Source of the DNA: Campanula takesimana | Lineage: Eukaryota > Streptophyta > Magnoliopsida > Asterales > Campanulaceae | Assembly: GCA_026119855.1 (NCBI GenBank) | Contig: JAOWBW010000280.1 | Coordinates: forward strand, 664,116 to 728,115 | Reading direction: 5' to 3' | DNA: 64,000 bases | Shown here: piece after piece, positions 56,875 to 64,000 of the stretch | How the letters are laid out: every line of letters starts with the position of its first letter | Position numbering within the stretch: position 1 is the first letter of the stretch | Translations under genes and position numbers: made by a program | Notes under the pieces: generated by a model | What the model saw: the letters and a program-made list of their open reading frames with translations, nothing else | Told to the model about the DNA's origin: nothing | The model's database searches: none

Positions 56875-59157
56875 TTAGCAACTTTTGACAACCCACTCCT
56901 GTCTGACCTTAGGATTTTTATGTCCCTTGGCATTAGGAGCAAATCGCAAAAGGCATTCTGCAGCCTTGTGACCTAAACCATCACACACAACACAATGATG
57001 AAAGCCACTTATAGATTGGGTTTTTACAAGCTCTTTACTTTTCTTTGGCGCAGCATTCTTTACTGGAGCAGATGAACTTGCTTTGACAAATATCATTTTC
57101 TGAGGTTTGGGTGCGCTTTTCTTAAGAATGCGCATCTGGCGTTGGGGCGCATGGCTTTCATGCGCATGACCCTTTTGCGCAGATTTGACATTTGAAGTTG
57201 AAGCGCAACCATAGTCAGAATATGAGTTGTCATGCGCAGGTTCAACTTTACCCTTGGCTTTTCCAGTTTGCTTCTTTGGGTAGACATAATGGAAATTTTG
57301 TCTCTGGACTTTCTCCTGTCCTTTACCCATTGAAGCAGAATGCTTTGCTTTAGGAATTTCAATAGTTTGTTGGGGTGTAAAATCCTTTTCTCTTTCAGAG
57401 CAAACGGCGCATTTAAAGTTGTCACTAGTTGAGAACCCTAAGCCTTCCTTATCTCCACTGGCTTTTTGGGATTCTAGAATTTGATCCATAGTGACACGAG
57501 ATTTGGTCCACTCATCAGTGATCTTTGTGAGATCAGCTACTTGAGCAGCCAATTCTTCGTTTCTTACTTTAAATAGCGCATTTTGATCTGTAAGAAAACG
57601 GTTCTTTTCAGTAAGAGGAGTCATGCTCTTAATCTGCTCCTTAAGGAGGGTGATCTCAGATTTTAAAAGAGTTTTCTCCGTCTTAAGCTGTGAAATTTCT
57701 CCAATTGATAAGTCCACTGCTTCTTTCATAGAATTGAATCTTTTAATTACCTTTTCAGCTTGCTGAAAAATAGACTCGCGCTCAGCAGCAGAGTCATCCT
57801 TTTCTATTACAATTTCAGCAGGAATTTCAAGAGATTCTTTGCGTATTGGCGCAGCAACAAATTTCTTCGTTAGGTCTGCTCTGGCAAATAAGTACTTGCC
57901 ATTCTGTCTGGTTGGAGTTAGATGTCCCATTTCTGCCAGTTCTATGATGGTGGGACCTTTCTTCTGAATAGTACTTGGCGCAGCCTTTGTGTCCATTTTG
58001 GGATCATTGTCTGAATCGCTATCAGCATCGGCATTGGCCACTAAGCAGAGCAGTCCATCCTCAGAGTCATCATCGTCACTGTCTTCAGTGTCAGTCTCTA
58101 TCCAGGTCTTGAGTTGCTTCTCAGCAGGGTCTTCTTCAGCAACCATTCCGCGCTGCTTTGAAAATCTCTGCGCAGTATTCTTCTTTATGTACTCAAATCT
58201 TGACGTAGGGCATTTTGATGCAAAATGACCAGGCTTTCTACAGTTGTAGCAAACCAAGTCATCTTCTTCCTTTGAGTCTCTGCCACGAGAGAATTTAGCT
58301 GGAGCTTTACTTGAGGATTCAGGTTTTGAGAATTTCCTGAATTTTTGGAATCGCTTAACAAACATAGCGAAATCATCATCATCCATTTCAAGCAGAGAAG
58401 AAGTGGAGACTTTGTCTGAGGTTTGAGCAGGCGCAGGTTCTCTTTGAGCAATCATTGAAATTGCTTTTCCTTTTCCTTCAGTTTCATCAATTCGATCAAG
58501 CTTAAGCTCATACACTTTTAAGTTGGCGTATAAGCTGCGCAGAGGCCAAGTATCTAAAAATCTAGAATCTTCCAGATGACTTGCCTTGTGCACATATCTG
58601 GAACCTAGCGCATCTAAGAATTGAGAATTTACTTCTTTATTGGTGAAGGTAGTTCCAAGAGATTTACAAGAGTTTACAACAGCACAGAAGCGATCATAAG
58701 TTTGTCTCAAGGTTTCACCATCCTTTCTCATGAAGCAGTTGAATTTTCTTTGCACCACAAATCTTTTGTTTTCCTTGCTTACTTTGTCACCATTCACATA
58801 GCCTTCAATAGCATCTCATAGATCCTTTGCAGTTCCACCGCTCACAATTTGATTGTGCGTGGAGAGGTCTAGAGTGCTGAGAATGATGTTTCTAGCTCTT
58901 CCATCGTAACCAACCCATTTCTTTTCTTCATCGGTCCATTCCCCTTTGGCCTTCTTGATTGTAGGATTATCCTTGTTGGTAGCAGCATCTAGATTGGCCT
59001 TCATTAGAATGTAGGGTCCTTCAAGAACAATGTCGTGGAGGATCTCGTCGATAGAAGAAAAATGAGTGAGCATGCAGTGCTTCCAGATTTCGAAGTGATC
59101 TTCATTCAGCACTGGGACATGTGAATAGTTAGCCATTGCCCAAGATTTTGAAGCCAT
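56875..59157 (-). pseudogene. Gag of element B with one nonsense codon
   Basis: Frames 59157-58816 and 58797-56875 are the same reading frame, separated by one TGA where a Trp codon would fit (near 58,813). The N-terminal part is a Copia-type Gag domain (FEIWKHCML near the start, then FNCFMRKDGETLRQTYDRF). A CX2CX4HX4C zinc knuckle (LVCYNCRKPGHFASKCP) follows, then an acidic part, a coiled-coil-like segment and a second Cys/His cluster near the C-terminus (HHCVVCDGLGHKAAEC). It ends TAA at 56877-56875, about 40 nt before the pol ATG, in another frame. Total about 760 codons. Confidence 0.88.
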
Positions 59158-59217
59158 CTTGAATCGGCACCCAAGCTGTTAAGCTTGAAAAACAAAACAA
59201 GTTTTATGAAGGTGTTT

Positions 59218-59230
59218 GCTCTGATACCAC
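59218..59230 (-). promoter_or_regulatory. Primer-binding site of element B
   Basis: GTGGTATCAGAGC on the minus strand, complementary to initiator tRNA-Met, one or two bases from the 5' LTR. Confidence 0.9.
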
Positions 59231-59231
59231 T

Positions 59232-60917
59232 TGTTGGTCCCTAAAGGGGCAACAAGGGTGTGAAAATCGCTAGAGGGGGGGGGGGGGTGAATAGCGTTTT
59301 AAAAATCTTTTCAAACCCTTTTGTAATTCAATGGCCGATGCGCACAACTCTTATTTTGGCTAAGAATAGCGCGCGGTAAGAGTGTGAAATGCACAGCGGA
59401 AATTTAAAGCATCTCTGCGCAGGGTATACTGCGCAGAGATAAAAACGCACGCGCTAAGTATGAGGCTAAAGAGTGGCGCAAAATGGGATTCTAAGGCAAA
59501 TGAGCAATAACAATTACGACATCAAAGAGTGGCAATCTGAAAGATCAAACAAAGCAGTTCATAAAAAGTTAAGCAGGGAATATGCAATAAGTAATGAACA
59601 CGGTATTTGGAGAGGTTCGATCGATGAAAGATCTACATCCTCTACCAAGATGGTTAGTCTTGGATTTCTAATGGAGATCTTATTATATGAGAGAGTATTA
59701 CAAATTACAACATTTGAGCTCAATACTAACTCAAGATCTATTATCTATGAAGAACAAATCCTAGACTAAACCGGTGTATCTCAAGAAGTTAGATCAAAAT
59801 GATCAAAGCTTCAAGAGGTGTGTGTGTGACAGAAATTCTGGGCTCTATGAATATGAAAGATGAAGAGCACCAAGAATTCTGGTGATATAGGCTTTGAGAT
59901 ATGAGCAGGAGATTTGAAGGTTTGAAGATCTTGAAGGCTGTTCTAATGAATCTGGAAAAACTAAGCAGCAGACTTCAGATCTTCATAGTTTCTCAGTGAA
60001 GCATGAAACTCGAGCTCTGAAGCATAATGGCCAACAAGAGGAGCTTGATCAAAGGTGATGATCAAGGGCCGATGAAAAGGGCTGAATCAAAAGGCAGCTT
60101 CAAGGGCAGCTTGGAAATGAAGATGAGCAGGCTATTTATAGCTGAGAGCTTGAATATAGCCGTTGGAGCTCTGAGCAAGGACAATGAGCTGGCACAACAT
60201 GATTGGCGCGCAGCTGTCCTTTATAGCCGTTGGGGCTCTGATAAAAGATGATGACCTGGCACAATATGATTGGTGTGCAGGTGATTTAGAGCCGTTGGAG
60301 ACTGAGCATGAAGACCAAATTCAAAAGCTTCTTCTAGAAGGTTGACAGCTATCTTCACTTGAGATATTTCTTTGAAGCGTGTCTCCACCAATGGTTTTGC
60401 TGAGTGTGCTTATTTTGTCGTTTGTGCACACCTCAGGTTTTTAATAAGCGTGCATCTTCTAAGCGATTTCCAAACTTTCTAGAATGTGAGATCAGGAGAT
60501 GAGGAACTTGACCAAGGTTGTGTCCGCGCACAAAAGGCATGCGCATTGCCGGCGCGCGTGGATTCAGCGCATGAGTAGCATGCGCACCATGCTTGGTCAC
60601 TAAAAGATCTCTTTGGAGTTTAGGAAATAAGATCTTAAAAACTGAGCAGGGTCAAGAGCTGCGCAAGATATCTATGCGCAGTGGCGACCTGCGCAGAGAA
60701 CATCCTGCGCAGTGAAACGAATCCTGCTTAGGAAATCTTCGATCTTTAAAGCTTCAAGTCCTATAATCTAAGCCTATACTATAAAAAGGACTTAGCTAAA
60801 AATTGAAGTTATAAACTTCTTTACATGAGGTCCTAAAGTCCATAAAAATACTCATAGGTGATGGTATCAATCAATTCTAACAAATGTAGGAGGGTTAAGT
60901 GATAAGCATACCCAACA
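59232..60917 (-). repeat. B right LTR (5' LTR)
   Basis: 1,686 bp, about 99% identical by eye to 49035-50716. The inverted repeat with TGCGCA is at 59412-59439. Followed by GCATG. Confidence 0.95.
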
Positions 60918-61086
60918 GCATGGTTTTAAGGAAACCATTTGTTACCTATTTTGATAGATTTTGTCATAAATGAGATATTTTGGGAATCCGGGACAAGTCT
61001 TTGCAAGGTTTCTAATTCCTATAAAGTCCTTGTATTTTTGGGAAAGTCCTAATAAACTCATTTTCAGATCGGGTACTAACACATGC

Positions 61087-61165
61087 TAGGCACATAAACA
61101 ATTTATATACACATAACATGATCCAAGTATTGAATTAATCAACATGAACGGGGCTCTGATACCAC
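61087..61165 (-). promoter_or_regulatory. Element D leader and primer-binding site
   Basis: GTGGTATCAGAGC on the minus strand (61165-61153) abuts D's LTR. The rest is leader that continues at 34239 leftward beyond element C. Confidence 0.85.
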
Positions 61166-62683
61166 TGTTGGGTTTCCAAGTAACATGCGCAGCAGAATAT
61201 AGCAATTAAAATTTTAAGAAACCCAAAGCCATGGATCCGTTCATATGATTAAATCAAATACAATATGATGAATAAAGGAAAAACTAACCCTTAATGGCTA
61301 TCAAATTTTCTCTTGGTCTTTGGTGGAGATTTGAAGACTTGATCACGATCACAAAGCTTGAACACGAACTTTGAAGATGATGATTTTCACCCTCTAGCGG
61401 TATCCACACTTCGAACGAATATCAAATGAGCTTCTTTGATCTTGGTTGCTAGACCAATATTATGAAACACACTTTCACAATTTAATAAAGAACTATATGG
61501 AATTTATTTGTGAATTATTTTGTTCCTCAATCAATGATATCTTAGAACAAAATAAAATCTCTCTCAAACTCTTTGAGACTCACAAAAGCACTAGTCTTAT
61601 GGTCTGGCTGAATTGAGGTTTTTATACACAATTAAGACCTATTCCAAATAGGTAACTTGTGCCAAAAACCATTCCTAATCGAATTAGGAAATTTCCAGCC
61701 GACAGCACCAGGCGCCCGCCTGCAAAGCACCAGGCGCCCGCTTGAATGACCAGAAGGTCCTTGGCTTTTCTGGAATTAATTCAGGCGCCCGCCTGGTCTG
61801 ACTCAAGCGCCCGCTCGGTAGACCAAACAGCCCAGAATGTTTCCAAAAATTCCTCCAAGGTCCTTTGACTCTAAATTCCAATATAGTTCTCTTGTTTAAG
61901 ATTCGTTCTATTGTGTGTGACCCTCTAGGATTATACTAAGTTGGCAATGGGCTCAAACATGATTCCATAAGATATGATTAGGTTCTAGCAAACCGTCATA
62001 CCTACCCAAATAGTATTACTAGATACAAGTTCGCATTCCTTTAGAATATGTCACAATCCCTTTGTCCACGATGTCATTGAACACAAGTCATGGTCAAACA
62101 GTCAACTTGTTTTGTTCAATGCTTTCTCGATTCCGAATATGTTGATAATTCAAATGCTATTGATCCAATCAATCCATTTGAGTCCGGCCGAACATTTCAT
62201 CAACATCATTCCTTCGAGGGGCCCAAGCATGACATCTCTCCGTGGAGGGACAAATCCATTTAGCTTATTATTCTTCCCAACGGGAATCCGATTAGGCCAA
62301 TCATACCCTTTATAACTACCGTGTTAAGGTAGCGTTTGAATATGTCAAACACAATGTTCATCAAGTGGAAGACTATAATAACTTCATGTCTAAGGATTCA
62401 AATGACATGACTAATATGAGATATATGTTCGACATAGACCATGACATAAATCTCATACAGCGGGTCATGTCCAGTACCTTGTTCCAAACAAGTACCCATA
62501 AATCTAACATGATCATCCCATGATCATTTAGCCTTTATACTAGTGCTTAACAAGTACTTGGGACGGGGATTATTATAAGTAAACATGAACAACAATAATA
62601 ATCAAAACATCTCTTTATTGATATGAAATAAATGATAACAATTACAACGTTTATTAAACGTGCCTAGGGCACCACTACCAACA
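61166..62683 (-). repeat. D 5' LTR (Copia-type)
   Basis: 1,518 bp, TGTTGGGTTTCC...CTACCAACA. A minus-strand TATA GTATAAAAACC is near 61,617-61,628. It has GGCGCCCGCCTG-type words at 61,700-61,820. Its right flank AGAGG and the LTR of A follow. No gag, pol or second LTR of D remains. Confidence 0.85.
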
Positions 62684-64000
62684 AGAGGGGGGGTGAATAG
62701 CTGTTTTAAAATTCTTTTCGTACCCTTGAAAAACTCAATTGCAAATGAGCACTTTATCAAGTAAGCGTAATGATATGCGCCTAAGTGAGTGAGTGAAATG
62801 CACAGCGGAATTTAGTAATGTAAATAGGCGCAAAGTATGATAAAGGGGGCGCACACACACTCTAAGTATTTTGGCTCAAAGTGGGTGAAATAAGGAACTA
62901 AGACAAATGAGTTAACAACACAACACAATTCAGTTCAATCAATCTACAATGAGTAAACAAGCAAATAGTGAGTGAAGATAATAACTTGAAAGTAAATGAC
63001 AAGATAATAACACAAGCTATTTGGAGAGGTTCGATCAATGAAAGATCTACGTCCTCTACCAAGATGGTTAGTCTTGGATTTCTAATGGAGATCTTATATA
63101 ATGAGTGAGTGTTACAAATTACAACTTTTGAGCTTCTACACTAACTCAAGATCTAATATTCTATGAATGAACAAATCCAAAACAATAACCGGTGTATCTC
63201 TAAAAGAAGGATCTAAGTGATCAAACTTAAAGAGGTGCGTGTGTGATTTTAGTATCAAGGCTCTTTAGATCTTTATGATTTAGAGCACAATGAAACTAAA
63301 GTGTTATAGCTTGAAGATCTGGGCTAAGGATGACGGTATGAAGATGTTCTTGAGGAATTCTGGAAAAACAAAGGCAATCTTCAAATCTTCAACAAATGCT
63401 TTAGGAGAGAAATTCTTGAAATTCTTAGCAAAACTCAGCAACTTCAAAATGTTGAAGTTATGGGGGTATTTATAGTGAACTTCAAAAAACTAGCCGTTGG
63501 AGATCCTTGTGGATAAGATGTGCTGTCGCTCGTTGATTGGAGCATGCATATATTATGGCCATTTTGACACTCAACATAAATGTGACCGTTGTGGACACGT
63601 GTCAACAGATTAGGCGCATATGCATCTTTTAACCACCGTTGGATCATTGGCGTAATTTGAATTCTCTTCAAGTCTTTGAATCTTTAATAAATCACTGAGT
63701 GTTGAATAAACACTTTGAGGTGCGTTGAGCCAAAAGGCGCATTGAGCCAAGAGGCGCACATTATGTGTGCGCTAAACCAAGGGGCGCAGAGGCGCGTATC
63801 ATAGCTAGGAAGAAATCCTTGTGCGCGCGCTCTGAAAGGCGCATGGCGCGTGGCGCAGGAGGCGCATATGCGCGGCTCAAACTCACTGAGTGATTTTTCT
63901 TGAATCTTGATCTTCTTGCCCTATTTCTAAGCCTATTCTATAACAATGGACAACCTAAAAAATGAAGTATAAATACTTCTTACATGTGGGTCTAAAGTCA
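62684..64000 (-). repeat. A right (5') LTR, cut by D and by the window end
   Basis: Matches the solo LTR 22688-24149 from shortly after its start (about 22,727 onward) and runs off the window about 90 bp before its expected end. It keeps GGCGC words that are decayed in the solo copy. The small open frames are not genes. Confidence 0.88.

Larger units (their letters stand above)
49035..60917 (-). mobile_element. Element B: Sirevirus-like Copia retrotransposon, recent but defective
   Basis: LTRs 49035-50716 and 59232-60917 (TGTTGGTCCC...CCCAACA), flanked by GCATG (49030-49034, 60918-60922). Primer-binding site TGGTATCAGAGC (initiator tRNA-Met type) at 59229-59218, polypurine tract ATTTAGGGGGAGAT at about 50,730-50,717. 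Order on the minus strand: gag, pol, spliced third ORF. By eye the LTRs differ at about 18 of 1,680 positions. Gag has one nonsense codon, pol a deletion with frame change and a ruined RNase H, and the third ORF a large deletion and a stop. TGCGCA words are dense outside the conserved domains. Confidence 0.93.
34240..61081 (-). mobile_element. Element C: non-autonomous Tat-like Gypsy element (B nested inside)
   Basis: LTRs 34240-35333 and 48089-61081 (the latter split by B), TG...CA ends, flanked by CATGC at 34235-34239 and 61082-61086. Without B it is about 15 kb. Minus orientation: primer-binding site TGGCGACTCTGCTGGGG at 48087 leftward, TATA-type ACTATATAAACC in the LTR, purine tract by the left LTR. 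From the right: a 25-bp array, the TTGACC array, a short broken gag, about 5 kb of non-coding DNA with a 38-bp array, a 138-bp array, and the 3' LTR. No pol. Gag zinc finger CX2HX4HX4C and layout suggest the Tat/Ogre lineage, which is known for tandem repeats in untranslated regions. Confidence 0.85.
48089..61081 (-). repeat. C right LTR (5' LTR), split by element B
   Basis: 48089-49034 and 60923-61081 together give about 1,105 bp matching 34240-35333. Element B and its GCATG duplication lie between them. Confidence 0.9.

Overview
This is nuclear DNA of a flowering plant, most likely a eudicot with a large, repeat-rich genome. Evidence: a plant-type nuclear tRNA-His gene, two intron-containing class IV chitinase genes, remains of a phosducin-like 3 (PLP3/TXNDC9 family) gene, Stowaway-type MITEs with CTCCCTCCGT ends, and nested LTR retrotransposons of the Copia (Sirevirus-like) and Gypsy (Tat-like) superfamilies. 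I cannot name the species.

Positions 1-7,260 form the gene-bearing part. They hold a tRNA-His(GUG) and two tandem class IV chitinases on the minus strand (273 and 272 aa; hevein-type chitin-binding domain, Pro hinge, GH19 catalytic domain, one intron each). A Stowaway-like MITE carrying six W-box cores sits just upstream of the TATA box of the first chitinase. From 7,340 to 10,235 lie small mobile elements: the RNase H end of a LINE, a hAT-type MITE (8-bp target duplication) split by a solo LTR (5-bp duplication), a long-TIR Pack-MULE-like element and a foldback element. From 10,582 to 19,676 a minus-strand PLP3 gene can be followed exon by exon. One central coding segment is missing, and its large intron holds tandem duplications, MITEs and a 6.5-kb non-autonomous LTR element (F).

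From 20,300 to the end the window is one nest of LTR retrotransposons. Element A is an old minus-strand Sirevirus-like Copia element: right LTR 62,684 to beyond the window, broken gag, intact 1,108-aa pol, spliced third ORF. Element E (plus strand; third ORF and 3' LTR only) abuts the end of A's third ORF and itself carries a solo LTR of the A family. Element D (Copia, minus) lies in A's right LTR and has lost everything but its leader and 5' LTR. Element C (Tat-like Gypsy, minus, about 15 kb, no pol) is inserted in D's leader with duplication CATGC and carries four different tandem arrays. Element B (Sirevirus-like Copia, minus, 11.9 kb, with both LTRs) is inserted in C's right LTR with duplication GCATG. 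A U6 snRNA-LINE chimera with a poly(A) tail is inserted in one of C's arrays.

Most unusual: (i) A and B carry dense arrays of different short CpG words (GGCGCA in A, TGCGCA in B) at the same places, including the intron of the third ORF and a coding linker of pol; (ii) a nested stem-loop recurs in C's LTRs and interior, and a similar fold recurs in every 138-bp unit of its satellite-like array; (iii) about 3 kb of palindromic TTGACC/GGTCAA (W-box-like) repeats lie in C's leader; (iv) the U6-LINE chimera. All similarity statements come from reading the sequence and family knowledge; no database search was run.
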